Assembly: GCF_027596085.1 (NCBI RefSeq)
Contig: NC_072462.1
Location: forward strand, 21,923,112-21,987,111
Reading direction: 5' to 3'
DNA length: 64,000 nt
Source: Anoplopoma fimbria
Taxonomy: Eukaryota; Chordata; Actinopteri; Perciformes; Anoplopomatidae
Shown: positions 10,721-24,150 of the stretch, in pieces
Layout: each line of letters begins with the position of its first letter
Position numbering within the stretch: the first letter of the stretch is position 1
Made by a program: the position numbers and the translations under genes
The notes under the pieces: generated by a model
Seen by the model: the letters and a program-made list of their open reading frames with translations, nothing else
Databases searched by the model: none
What the model was told of the DNA's origin: nothing

Positions 10721-13700
10721 TAAGCTCTGACTAGCTGGCTCCAACAGGAGACAAGAAAGAAGACGGCAGGAGGGCTTCATTACTGGGGTGACTGGGATAG
10801 TTCCTGTATGTGTTTGTTTGCAACAATCATGTCATCCCAGACTTTTTCTTTGCTATGGGAGATGAACATCCTCATGAGTCCTACATAGTCAGGTATCATG
10901 GCTGTGAACGAGTCCTCAGATTCATTCTGTTAACTCACTGCTATTTCAAGGTGCAGTAACCAATAATGGAAATGGAGTGTGTTCAGCTACATTTATATTT
11001 AAACAGTTTGCTCTAGAGGACAAGTCACATATTGTTTGTTAAAGTCTTTACTTTGGCAGAAGCCAGTGCACTTGCTCGCGTTTCAGAATGACATAAAATA
11101 AGTAAAGTGGTACAGTTGAATCCCCTTTGGGATGCCGGTCAACTGTATTGTCCCATCTTAAGTGCTTAGGAGCATGGGCAGCTACAGGGCAGTGTCCAGA
11201 GACCAGTTTCAGTTCTGAGGCCAGTGCCTTGCTGAAAAGCAAATGCAACATATTCCTCATACCTAGCCTCAATGTCTTCAATTACATAAAGGCTTTTTAC
11301 GGACCTTTATGGCTAGTAAGCTTGCCATAACCCAGCAATTACACAAATCCAATTATTTAAAACTGGATTGACTATGAAAAATGCATCTTAGCCTGTTTTG
11401 TTGTTTGGGTACAAACGTTCTAATTAGTCCAGCTTTGAGGTGTTGAGCTCAATGGATTCTCGTTGCATATTTTCCAGACTCTCGTTTTCTGGCGAGAACC
11501 GAGTTCACTGAGGTTGTCTTCTTCTAGGTCACCAGATTAAAACACTGGTGGGTTGACTGATTGTTAATAAATCATGTGACTTGTTGCACGGAAGGCAACG
11601 TGAGTGAGAGTTTGAGAGAGTGCCGGTGTGTCAGAGTTTGTAACTTTGTAACTAAGTATTCTAAAAGATTTACAGCCTGTTTACCGGCTGCCGTGTCTGC
11701 AGCACTCTCTCAACACTAGACTAATTTAAAAAGCTGTATTCCCCATTAGTCACTAAGACACAAAAACATGTTTCAAGTTTAAAATAAAGAAGATGCCTTT
11801 TAAATATGGTAACGCTGATTGCACAGTCACACCGCCTTGTCACTAGCACATGAAATGAAAAGATTAGTAAACAACGACTAGACTTTCATTACAAACACAT
11901 GTTTCTATAACCCCAAAGTTAGAAAGTTTAAGTAAACAGAGGTCTATTTAATGAATCAGTGGTTAATAATGTTCAGTTGGTGCTGCACACATGATGAATG
12001 AACGTACTTTCTACTAATTCTACTAATGAATGTAAACATTGTTCTTTATTATTTTATTTACCATTCGGTCATAGAGGAGCACTTGTCAGTAAGTGTGTTC
12101 ATAAGAACTCTAGTCCCTCTGGTTTTGGGTCTAATCTTTGTTTTTTTTTAATTAAATTTGGGATTGTATTCCCACTTGTTTAACATTATATGAAGGGCAA
12201 TTAGTTGAGGCTTCCATGCAGTCTTAAATTTGCAGTTGTTGTGAAGTAAGAAGAATATAAACCAAGTCACTAAGTCATCATTTCCTTTGTCAGGGACAAT
12301 AAACATGCAACTGTTCATTCATCATGAAGTTTTTCATATTGTTTTTCTTCATACTTGGAAGAGTTTAATTCATGCTACGTAGAAATCTGTGACTTCCCGT
12401 CTAATGTGATGTTGAGCAGTGTGGGAGCGCTTGTTTTCCATATAGTGACATCGACAAATCAATCTGAAGGACATATCCGGTGTACTGTAGGAGCTGCTTT
12501 GACGTCGGCTGAACCCACACTATTCGATCTTTACTTTCAATTCTCAGGTCCAAAAAGGATCAACGTCTCGCTTCATTTTTTCTGTGGTTTGAACGGACCA
12601 TCATGTCCAATCACCTCCTTCTGAACAGAGAGCCATACACTCCTCCACATCATTGAATGTGCACTACATTTGCCAATGCTCTGCTGTGCCTATTGAAATG
12701 TTTATTGTGCGACGGTGGTTTGGTTCTGTTTTTATTTCACTTTTTTCATTGCTGCTGTATCAGTGGTGTTAATTTGTGAAGTGCTACGAGGGAAAGTTTG
12801 ATTCATGGTTTGTACTTTTAGTCTGGATGGGGGGGTGATAAAACAACATGGGTGTAAATATTGTGTGTAAATTGTTTCCGGTTTTGATATTCCATGTGAT
12901 CATGGCAAAAACGTTCTGTTTTAAGCAGGTTTTGAGTCTACTCTTCTTTTGAGACTGAAACAGTGACGGGTACATTTTATATTTACTAAGGTTTTTGATT
13001 TTTTTTTTTTGGTTTTTGTTTTACACCGCAATCAAAAATCCTAATTAGGAAACATATTATACAAAAAGGCTTACTTGATTCAAGAAGGACAGCTGTACTA
13101 CATCTTTCACAGTATTTTATGGATTATCCTTCCATCCATTAACCCAATTTAAATTCCTGGTGCATATAAAATGCTGATTAAATGAGAGACTTACATACAT
13201 GCATTCATATGTTTCTCTATTAACTTTGAGTGTTTCTGTGACCACATTCAAACCAGACTTGACCTGGTAAGGTAGAGTTACGGGGCTGCAGCTGTCATGA
13301 GGTGCTATCAGAGTAGATGGTATGTGTGACTCTCACAGAAAAAACTACTCTGGGTACCTTTCAAATATAATGCTTTGTTGGAAATGGCGATAAAAACTTA
13401 AGCCGTCCATTCACCAGATCACACATGTGAGGAAGCCAAACTGAATCACTCAGTGGAAATCAGCCATACCTCTTAACCAATTTGAATTTGGTTTAATGAG
13501 TGTGATGTTCTTATAAAATTATATATTACTAAATCTGCAAAAAGCCTTACACACTTTTAAGGATAAGGCTGGGATTATTCGTTTTTTTCTATTGTCGACA
13601 AAGACCATGAAAAGAGTAAATCCAACAATTACTTTAGTCAGACTCTTAATACTTGGACTCCCCCGGGTAGCTGGAGGTACTCTACCTCAAGGCCATTGGT

Positions 13701-13939
13701 TACTACTAAAGATGTAACAAAAACATCAACAGAGTATAAAATTGTTGGGTATTTTTTGTTTTGCTTTAAAGGGTCAATCATTTCTTAAAATAGCTGGGCA
13801 CTGTAGTTTTTATCAAACATTACTCAAACGGGAGGAAATAGCAGATTTGTCTGGGACTATTTTCAGTAGCGGATTAATACACATTTTGTTATTTACGGCC
13901 GCGCGACGGTGTTTGTGGGATTGACTCGAGATAAACTAC

Positions 13940-14100
<161 letters not shown>

Positions 14101-15162
14101 CAATGTGGCTCACAGATGTATTTGATAGTTTTTTAACAACAGTGGAGATCTGTATTTGGCATCACCTGTATATGTTTTCTTTTTATATTTGTAATGGAAC
14201 CCCATCATAAACCTGAGACTTGTACTATGTTCTGTGTCCACAGAGGGATCTGAAAGTCAGAACACAAAAATCTTCAGATAAGTTGGTAGCAGAACCGATA
14301 AAAGACCAGAAATAACTCATTGGGCTCCACGATGAGCTCTCACAGCTATTTCAGTTCCCTCTGCTTTGTCACTTTATATTCTCATTATTTTTCACGTCTG
14401 CTTCTTCCACTGAAAGGAAATTGGTCTAGCCTAGTCCCATTTTTAAAAACATTTTCAATTGATTATTGCGGTTGTATTGTAAAATTGCAGTTGTGTAGTA
14501 CGTTAAGGTTTTGTGCAACAAATGAGGGTTTAGGGTTTTGTAGCATTTAGACCTGTTCAACTCTCTGTTATATAAGCTGATTTGCTGAATCTTCCACTTG
14601 TGATGATAATTATTGTAAATGTGATTATTATTGAATCCAAGCCATAGCAAAATGACAACTCTACTCTTTTACATGGCTGTGGACAACAAAACATCAGCGT
14701 CGTCAGTTTCTTGCCTGCAGGGGTTTCCTGCTTGAGCGACCTGGATCAATAACGTGTTCGCTGGTTCAATCGATTAATTGAGCCATGCGAAAACAAAAAG
14801 AAAAAAAGAAACACATCTTGACACAGTAATCACTTCTCTCCAAGATGACGGAGACAGTATGCCGACCTGCAAGTCGATAACTCATCTGCATATTTTGATG
14901 ACATGCTGGCATGCAAAGTATTTATTTGAATTAATGTAAACATTTGTTTCCCCACTTGTCTATACAGAGTATACATTTGACTTTTCAGTTTTCCGAGCTG
15001 ACACCCTTTTTTCATGTTGTACTCACTTTTTATGGTGCTTTGTTTGTCATTTATCAAATCCACGTTCACTGTACAGATGACTGATCTCGCACTTTGTAAC
15101 TCAAGTTGTGGCTTATTGATGTTCTCCGAATTCAAACTTCCTTTCTGCCAACTCAATTTTTG

Positions 15163-15168
15163 AATAAA
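15163..15168 (+). terminator. Candidate poly(A) signal AATAAA
   Basis: A canonical hexamer followed within about 40 nt by T- and G-rich sequence ending in TTTTTTGGGGG. It is the best-looking polyadenylation site downstream of man1b1, but it is 4.8 kb from the stop and closer hexamers exist. Confidence 0.35.
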
Positions 15169-15603
15169 GCTTTTCAATGAAGGTTTTGGACTTAATCTTG
15201 ATCTGTTTTCATTTATTTGTTGTTTTTTGGGGGAAAAGCCTGAAGAAGATTCAAAGTTTCATTTAACTTGCAACAAAACACATCACAGCCTCGTCCTCCT
15301 TGCTGCATCCCTCTGCTTTCCAGATCTCCCTCCATGAACTCTGTATTTATTGTTTTGGATGTCTCTCCTTTAAGCCATCCATGGTCTAAAGCCACGTCCA
15401 TGCACAAATGGTTTTCCCAGTTTGGAGAGCAAATCCTTACAGCCAGGCTAAAACATCTGATGGCAAGCCTGAAACCAGTGGTGGCTGTTACAGCAGCAGG
15501 TTACTGCCCATGGTTTTAGAATGACATGTTCAACAATCACATGTTAAAACATCAAATCCAGCTGCCCTTGACTGAATGCTAAACTCATTATGTTGTGAGT
15601 GCT

Positions 15604-15617
15604 CCACCAGGGGGCAG
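15604..15617 (+). promoter_or_regulatory. CTCF-like motif
   Basis: CCACCAGGGGGCAG fits the vertebrate CTCF core very well. It lies just beyond the candidate man1b1 poly(A) site, between the two genes, where a boundary would be plausible. Sequence match only. Confidence 0.45.
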
Positions 15618-15828
15618 CAGAAACCATCTATCACTGTCTACACTGCAAACACTTCCTACTGAACCCGATGAATGCCAAGGCTTAAAGTTGATCAAAACAC
15701 AAAGCAGCGCTCAAACCAGGAAATGCTTTTCATCTTCATATAGTTAAGTCAGAGTTTGAGCAACCCTGGTGTTTTTGCAGCAGGTACAAAAGGAGGGGGA
15801 TGAACAACAGACAGAAGACTCATTAGTC

Positions 15829-15884
15829 ATGCATGTGCTGCTGGTGCAATACAGCGCACTATATTGCACCAGCAGCACCTGCAT
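15829..15884 (+). other. Near-perfect 23-bp hairpin with 10-nt loop
   Basis: The left arm 15829-15851 and right arm 15862-15884 are reverse complements with one mismatch; the loop is CAGCGCACTA. The arms read TATTGCACCAGCAGCAC and its complement. The length is near that of a short pre-miRNA stem, but I do not recognise a known miRNA seed and flanking stem extension is weak. Type and expression are unknown. Confidence 0.6.
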
Positions 15885-16814
15885 GGGGTCATCTCTTTAA
15901 AGAAACAACTCTTTTGTCTTTTTGAAACTGAATTATTTAGTTCCCTTTCTTTTTTCTTGTTCTACATCAGAACATCGGCAGCTCCTACTTCATGGTGCCA
16001 GGTGAAAGTATTTGCGTGTTTGACTAACATATCATTAAAATGAAAAGAACACTGTGTTTACATTTGTCACTGCTTGTCATTGCTTGGGCTGACATCTCCT
16101 CAGACACACATTTGATGAGTTACCACTGTTCAAGAACGAGAAAAGAGTTTTTGCCTCCGTTACAAATAAAATGTCCTTTTATACCCATTTTAATGTAGCA
16201 TTAACGACCAATTTAGGCAATGCATACATAAATATACATAACTAAAAGATCAACTCATTGTGTGTTACAAACTAGGTTTGTGGTGAAGTCACTGCTGCAG
16301 TCAAATAATAGAAAAAAACCAAATAGGCACACAGGAGGCTATGATACCATTCAAGGCTGGCGGTGGTGTGTGACAGTGTTACACCCTCAATCCGACTGTA
16401 CGGTCTAAAAAGTACGCTGGTGATTTCCAGCCTCCTGACATTTATTGCACTCTTTCACATAACAGCTGCCACATAAACATGCAGCATGTGTGACATTTTA
16501 ATAAATGTACAATGGAGACATCATACACACGTGTTGTTTTCGGTATATATATGTTTTTCATTTTAGCTTTAGAGAATATAAAAGAAAATGTGAGTTCCTA
16601 TCAGACAATTGTCCAATTGTTACATTTTTTATATCACATATTGTTAAATGTAATACATCTGGATCAGAATACCTGGAAGCTATCTTTTTATTAGTATTTA
16701 TTGTTATTATTATGATGATTATTATTATTATAAATAATATTGCTTTTATTTTCTTATAATTAAAATAAGAATATAACTTAATTTCTCAGTTACTATGTTT
16801 TGTACCAACAAAAG

Positions 16815-16990
16815 ATGTTCAGATACCTGGGTATTGTGTTAACATGTAACATCAGCCTGCTTTCTATTGGTGTACTCCAAATATCATATCCAGGTTTCTC
16901 AAAACCAGAATAAGGCCTTATAGTCCAAAAACCTGATCCTGACCAGGATACTCATGCTCCTGTAAACACACTCCGGGATTATGGCCCTTG
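16815..16990. repeat. Possible dispersed teleost repeat
   Basis: Contains GATACCTGGGTATTGTGTTA and, further on, AGAATAAGGCCTTATAGTCC and CTCCTGTAAACACACTC. This resembles fish elements with alternating 'GTAAACAC' and 'GGGTATT' blocks. No second copy is in the window, so the call rests on recollection of the style and is weak. Confidence 0.25.
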
Positions 16991-19660
16991 TGACAATCAA
17001 TTTAGAATATGTCAGTATTTAAATACATTGAAGGATTTGATAAAAAGGTTAATACCAACCAACAAGCAGAAGAACCAGACACCCACACAGAATCATTCTG
17101 CATTGATCCCATTAGAGTTGTTAGTTGCTACCATTGTGGGATTTACTGCCACAGCCAGATGGTTTAGACTCCAAATATAATCCAGCATTCTTTAAATCTT
17201 CTGTGCATAATTAGATTTTGTTTTTCAGGTTTATAGTGCTGTTGACTTGAGGGATGCTGTGTGGAACTACTACTGTGCTTGGCTCTGAGAGTTAGTTAGC
17301 TTGAGGCCCTAAAGCTGCATCTGTCCCCCAAAAGAATATGAAGAATGTGTTTCGGGGAACTAATTGTTGCCCGAGGGGGAATTTAGAAATTTACACTCGA
17401 ACTCACCAGCTGTCAAAGAGCTTTTTGCCAACAATTGGGTTGAAGAAGTTGTTAGAATAGCTTCACTTTCCCTGCAATTTATTCAAACATGGTGAGTGTT
17501 GCCTTGAGCAATTTAGCATGTTGCACACTGTCAACAGTGTGTGTTTGTGTCCCTGCCTGTAGGGGTTGTGTCTGAATAAAGGCTGGATTTGCAACCTGGG
17601 GGGAAACTTGCCTTTCTGGGTAAATCACAAGACTTTTTGTGTGTTTTTTGTGATTTTCACTTTCAAAATTTGCAAAACGCTCATGTTTAAAGCCTTATTT
17701 GTGATGATTATGGCAAGGGTTACATGGTTGTTTCTTTATGCTACAGGAGAAAAAAAAAAGCATGAGTTAAGGAGATTTACAGCCTGAGGGAAGAAGCTGC
17801 TCTGTATTCTTTAAGGCTGGCACCTTACCTCACTAAATGCTCTGTAGATGGATACCAATGATGTTCTGGGCAGTTATTATCGACCGCTGCATTGCACATC
17901 TCATCCAGTTTGTAATTTTTCCAGTCAGGATGCTTTATATTGCCCCTCCTTAAAAGTTGACCATAAGTTCAGTATCCAGTTCCAGAGTATGGAACTCAAG
18001 CCTGGAGAGCTAAGTTTGCTGATCAGAATCAAGACACTGCTATGTTAATTCTGTGACTTCGATTGCCATTGACTGATTGATTTAAAGTGCACTCCAGGGT
18101 CTGTCGGTACAGCATGACATCACTGTCAGGTGTGATTACGGGTTGAAGGGCACACTTCTGCTTTTGCCAAATATCCAGCAGTTAAGTAGGGTCAGATTTA
18201 AACAGTTTTCTTGTGTCAGCACTTCTGCTGGCTGTGTATGCAACATTTTTTCCAGGTACCTATCACGCTCAATGGTGCATCACAGCACAGTTCTATTGAA
18301 TGGGACATCCCAGAATATCTTTTACGATTGCATTTATACATTATTCCAGAGAGGCTTCTTTCAACCATGAAGTGCACTAGAACACTTTTCAGCCTGATGT
18401 TAAATGTACCCTGTCAGGCTTATAACTACTAGTACTGCTACTGAGCCGTACTACCTTGCTTGTGTAATGCGCATGATGCAGGACACGTTCCTGCTACGGG
18501 TTTCCAACTATTCCACTGACTAAAAGTTGGTGCAAGTAATGTGTTACTGTTGCTGTTTATAAGAAAACTCCACAGGCCGCCTTAAAGGTAATCTAAGTCT
18601 TGAAAGGTGCCTGGAACTCTGCAGCCTCAGGTTAGAACCAAAGAAGCAGTAAAGATGAGAGGTACAAAAGTGCTGAACGACAAAAAAAAGGCCATAAAAG
18701 GTTGGGGATGAGTGGCCTTAATGTTTGTTTTGAGTAATTTATAACACAATAAAGCCAAACCCAGTAAGCTACTAAAAATAACATTCAAATGATTAAAAGA
18801 CAGAGACCTTATGGTTTCATTTCTCTGTAAGGTGTCTGAAAAGTTACAGTTGATTATCTTTCCTCTCCATCTTCCTCCCTTTAGGTCTCTCCTCTCCTCC
18901 ACCTCAGTGTAGGATGATCCATGGGTGGTGCAGACTCACACTCTCACTGTGCAGCTCCTCTGATCCCTGTGAGTTGAATTGATCTGAGCAGCCGGAGACC
19001 TTGGCACCGAGGTGTGCCGTGAGCTGTTATCTATCAGCCAAATGTCAGCCACAGCCCTACGGTCCCTCAGATGAAAAATTAAAAGAAAGGCAGGGGGAAT
19101 GAAGGAAGGAGAGATGAGGGTTGCCAAAATCATGTTTGTTACATGGATATAACTTGGAAAAAGTATATCTATCCCACTGGATATCCTGGGACGTCTTATA
19201 TTATGAAATATATGGATACATTACTTTTTTCTCTTCTTTGAAATCAGTTGAGTTATTCTTCATCTTTGTTCACTTTAATGTGTTAAAGACTTTTTGGTTC
19301 CAGCAAGAACTCGCATATCATCATCATCTCATATTTTCAGTCTTATAGTTTAACGTAGGAAAATTATGTATTTCTGACGTGATAAAACTTTTTATTTACT
19401 TCTGCATTTTTTTAATTTATATTTTCGTTAAACATCATGAAGGCCAACACAAGTTATCAGCCTACTGTTACAATACACACAATAGAGTCACTTTAACCCT
19501 TCACGTGTTTTTTCCCTCTCAATCATTTATTCTCATTATGTCAATAATTTGGATTTCTACATATTTCTATCTATTTTTTTCATGTTTGAATTTGTTTCCA
19601 AACGTGTGTTTCATATTCCTGTTATTTGTTATATATGAATATAGTTCGTGTATTGATATA

Positions 19661-19891
19661 CAGTACCAGTCAAAAGTTTGGACACACCTTCTCATTTAAC
19701 TACTTTGAAGAATCTAAAATATAAAACATATTCTGGTTTGTTGAGCATTTGTTTGTTTACCACATAATTCCATGTGTTCCTTCATAGTTTGGATGTCTTC
19801 AATATTAATCTACAATGTAAAAAAAATAAAATAAAGAAATAAAGAAAAACCATTGAATAAGAGGGTGTGTCCAAACTTTTGACTGGTACTG
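19661..19891 (+). mobile_element. Tc1-like MITE with TA target duplication
   Basis: The ends are inverted repeats starting CAGTACCAGTCAAAAGTTTG, identical for the first 28 nt (GGACACACC follows), with TA on each side (19659-19660 and 19892-19893). The whole element is 231 bp and its interior resembles the 3' end of fish Tc1 elements (TTCATAGTTTGGATGTCTTC, then an AAATAAAG-rich stretch). No transposase is present, so it is an internally deleted, non-autonomous copy. Confidence 0.93.
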
Positions 19892-20109
19892 TATAACAAA
19901 TACAATATATTATATATATATTATTATTATATTAACAATACAGTGTATTCCCAGTGGACTGTTAATATCTCACAAAGTCAGTTGTATAACATTAACTGTA
20001 AACACATAAAGTCTCCCCAGCTGCTTCCAGTATAGAATTAAGATTCCGTCTGGTTTACTCATAAGTTAACTGCTTTGTCAACAGCTTCCCCAGTGTTGCT
20101 CTCTGACAG

Positions 20110-20186
20110 CTTGTGGAGGATATGTGGTTGCCTTGTACGCCACTGCAAGCCTCGGATTCAGCGGGTTACTGCTTCCCTTCACTAAG
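20110..20186 (+). other. Exon-like segment of unknown identity
   Basis: A 77-nt stretch between an AG (20108-20109) and a good donor AAG|GTAAGT. In one frame it encodes a hydrophobic run CGGYVVALYATASLGFSGLL followed by LPFTK. I do not recognise a family. It could be an exon of an unannotated transcript or chance. Confidence 0.2.
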
Positions 20187-20258
20187 GTAAGTCAGCTGCT
20201 CGTGCTAAGTTTGTCAACAATTGAAATGTGATGCTAACTCATTGCTACCATACACCTA

Positions 20259-20260
<2 letters not shown>

Positions 20261-20325
<65 letters not shown>
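20261..20325 (+). repeat. (GT)n microsatellite, about 65 nt
   Basis: Uninterrupted dinucleotide tract shortly downstream of the exon-like segment. Confidence 0.97.
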
Positions 20326-20327
<2 letters not shown>

Positions 20328-22229
20328 CTGTGTGATTGGGGAATGCATTGAGGTGCTTCATTGTTGTCAGTAGCCTTAGTGGGGAAATATTTGGGCCTAC
20401 TTCCGTGTTGTTTGACTGTTAATAGCTAAACTGTTTTAGCTGGTTACTGTTTGAGAGGATTTCCTGCTGGATAACGTAACTGTCTACAGATGTGACTTGT
20501 GAGCTGGTTTAAGAAATGATGACATGACACAGTCATCTGTTATATCTGCAAACTCATCATGACTATGTCACATATAGAAAGGATAGTCAGATTCATACTT
20601 TTCCTCAGACTTAGCTAAGCAGTTTTACAAAAATATGACAACTCAAAGCATTAAAGCGACAGCTTGTTTTACTGTACTTCATACAACATCAGCTGCTTAA
20701 GAGCACGCACATTTATAAGTGTGAAGGGATATGTTTGGGAAATATGCTTGAAAAGTATAAAAAAAAAAGGGGGAAAAAAAATCTAATTTGTTTGTGTGTT
20801 ATGTAGAGATATGTCCAAGGTTTGTGATCCCTGCAGCTAGTCAGCCAGGCTTTGTTAAGAAAATGATTTCCAGAAGCGTCATTATTGAGAGAGCACTTGT
20901 GAAAAGTGTGCAAAAGCAAACTTTTAATAAGTGTGCATAATGTGCATACAAGCTTTTGGTTTGTTGTATGGAATGTTTGATGGAGCACGGCGAGCAGAAC
21001 ACGTCTCTAACTACCACAAAAGTGCACCTTCTGTCTGCGTTCTTTGATTTCTATTAAGCACTGATCAAGACAGAACATAACATGTCAGGCTTGAACCAGT
21101 AGACTGGTCTGTAATCCAAAATAAACCCACGACTCTGTCTTTGAAATGCAGACTGCAGGTATATTTCTGGCGTGTGTTGTGCTGCAGAGCTCTCCGGGTG
21201 CCTGGCTTCTGTTTACAAAGCCAGATCAAGATTGGCTCTATCTGCACTGCAGTCATCCCAATGTCCAGATTCTACAAGGCCCCAGCAGTTCATGATTTAT
21301 GTCCATTTTATCCCTGCAGATTATCTGTCTAGTCAGTTGCAGTGAGCTAGATGATAGGCCGGTACGCTGCCTCTGTGTTTATGTGTGTGTGTGTGTGTGT
21401 ATAAGTGCGCATGCATGCTTTTTATTTATTTTTTATTTTCCAGAAACTGTGTCATCCGTCCATCCACAGCTGCCATTAACGCAGCCGCTTGGCTAACTGT
21501 CATCAGATGTCAGATCCAATAATCAATCAAAATCACACACAGTGGGGCTATTTTTAGATGTGGAACATTATGGTGTTGTGAAGTGAGGCAGATCAGTAGC
21601 GGATCGACGAGTAAAAAAGATTCTTCCGGATAATGCTTTTTGTTTTGATATCATGTGGAGCTCAACAGAAATGAGTTGTGTCAGTGGTTCTGTTATTTTT
21701 TACAATCAAAGTTTGGCCCCAATGAACAAGTTGCATCCCTCTCCTCTTTGGTTTGTTTATTGTTCTACATCAAAAAAGACCTCCTCTGTAGGTTTCAGAT
21801 CATTTTCATGCCGCCACCTTGTTAAAAAAAACAAAACACCTGCTCACTGTCTCTGGTTCGCCATGTAAGCTTCTCCACAGGGAAGCAACTCCCGTAGGAA
21901 ATTGGATAGACTAGAAGGCAAATTTACGCAAGTGCTGTCCGTTTTATCTTCCACATATGTTTACAGAAATTTCAACCATATTTGAGAACCAAGGTGTATC
22001 AAATCACTTGATATTTATATTCAGGTCAGGATGCCACAAGCCTTTTTTCTTTTTCCATCAAACTGGACACGCGTCAAAATCAAAGCATTTTTGTTTCAAT
22101 ACATGCCAAGGAGGCATATCTCAATTATATCAGCTTATTTCGGACCCAGCAAGATTGTAACTCATTTCTGTTGAAATCTTGATGAAATAGAAGTGACGAA
22201 AATGCATAAAAAAATGGAGCGGTGAAAAT

Positions 22230-23220
22230 GGATGTGAAATGAAAAATGGAGTGATAGATTATAAAGTGATTTGATCGCTTTAAAGCCGATTTGATTAAAA
22301 CAGTCGTGATATGATAGAAACCGAGCTTTGTTTCATCATTTTCCCTCTTTCATTCATCATTCATCATTCAAAGCACAAAATTGCCATTTATCATTACAGA
22401 AAGTGGCCTCAAGGGTGGGAGTAACAAAAAAAATAGAAAAAAGTAGAAGTGAAGAAAATGTTTAGGTTAAGTTAATATGAAAAGGATGAAATGTATGAGA
22501 ATTTAAGAAAAAGGGTGATTTATTGTCTATTGATTTAATGAACTTGAATGACATTAAAATTGAAACTGTGTTTTTGCTCTGATTATCAACTGGAATATGT
22601 TACTGTCTGTCTCCCATTCATCATTCATAATCCACAACTGACATTTATCGTATACAGCATGCAATTTTTGTTACTTCCTCTCAAAATGTCCATCAGAAAC
22701 CACACCCACTGACTAACTGATCGAGTACTGAATTTACTGTTCATCAGACCACAAATGAGACAAGAACTGATCCCGGACCGCCCAGACTCCCGACCAGGCC
22801 TCCCTCCCCACCAGGCCTCCCCCAAAGTAATCATTATGAATGTAAACAACAAAACATAGCAGCTTGTGCAACACAATGCTAGGTGCACTGCTTTGAGTGC
22901 ACAGGCAGAGTTGGCACAGGTAAGCAGGCAGGCCTGCAGTCTGAAATGATTGGACTGGCTTATTTCAGTCATGCAACTCAATGCTGTCGGGATGTAATCC
23001 AAAATTCAACAGATATAATGAAAATTGATTTTCAAGAACATTACCAACCCCAAGTTTCAATGATAAACGTCAATTTTGTGTTGAATGTAATGTAAGACAT
23101 GGAAAATGATGAAACATGATTGTTTTCATCATATCAGGACTTTTTTTAATCAAAACAAGTCTAAAGTAATCAAATCACCTGAAGGTTTATCTCTATTTTT
23201 CAATTTACATGCAATTTTTC
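22230..23220. repeat. Long imperfect fold-back element, about 1 kb
   Basis: Sequence around 22240-22403 pairs in reverse complement with 23052-23220. Matching blocks include GGAAAATGATGAAACA, TCATATCA.GACT, TTTAATCAAA, ATCAAATCAC and TCAATTTTGTG. The central part (about 22609-22660) repeats part of the left arm in direct orientation (ATTCATCATTCAT, CATTTATCGTATACAG). It looks like a non-autonomous palindromic transposon, old enough to have drifted. No protein is encoded. Confidence 0.7.
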
Positions 23221-24150
23221 CCCTGTTTGCCATTACCTATTAAAACAGTGCATTTGCTGAGTTGTTGTGGTCCTATATAGATGTAATGTGTTTGGGTATA
23301 AATACATGCAAAGGAAAAAAACTAAGACGCAGTTGGAATGTCGACAACTCTGCAGAATTATGGTACGCTTTCGGAAGTTTGGAAGTGCAAGTATGTACGA
23401 GAGCTGGAATCAGCAGCGGAGTCGAGTCTAGCTTACAGGTTTGTTCTACTGAACAGTTCCACCAACGAGTGCTTACAGCCACACTATGGTAAGTCCCAAA
23501 GGGGAAAGCAAGTGTTTGTTAATGATGGCTAGTCCCTAGCTCAGAGTATCAAAAACTGTAGAGGACTGAAATTTAGGGTTCAATTCAAAATCAAAACGTT
23601 GTTAAATTTTAGTGAGGTATTGTAAAAAGTATCATATAGCTATTGGTACTAAAACTCATGTAGCCTATTGTATCAAAACTAAAGAAAGATTTCAACCGTT
23701 AATCAACCCTGCTCCTGAAAAAGTCTATATAACTGAATTGACTGTATGACACTTTAATTGAATCGTCTTTGTAATAGCTTTAGTGCTACCATACATACAT
23801 TATACAGTTTTGCATACAGTATATATCAAAACATTAAAGTTGTGACAGGAGTTATGCTTGTGTCCTCATCAGTTAAATGTCCCCTGAAGCACCGCCGTCT
23901 CCCACTTAAAAACAAATGAGACACTCTTCCTTCCAGATGAACAGTCAGGGTTGTATTTAAAAGTTAATTAGTGGGAGATGCTCAATGTAGCGTGACTCAT
24001 TAGTGTGCGACTCCAGATCTTCTATTGCCTGCTGAGCTCAAATCCTCTGACACATGCAGGTGAAGGTCTCATGTGTACACTGTGCATTCTGCTGATTGTG
24101 ATGTCATGATACTTTTTCTTCATGTCGACTGCCAGAATGTTCGACTCATA

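Noticed and set aside
18936..19133. 65-codon minus-strand frame with a GC-balanced, possibly conserved look
   Set aside because: No domain, no splice context and no start context; at best a non-coding conserved block.
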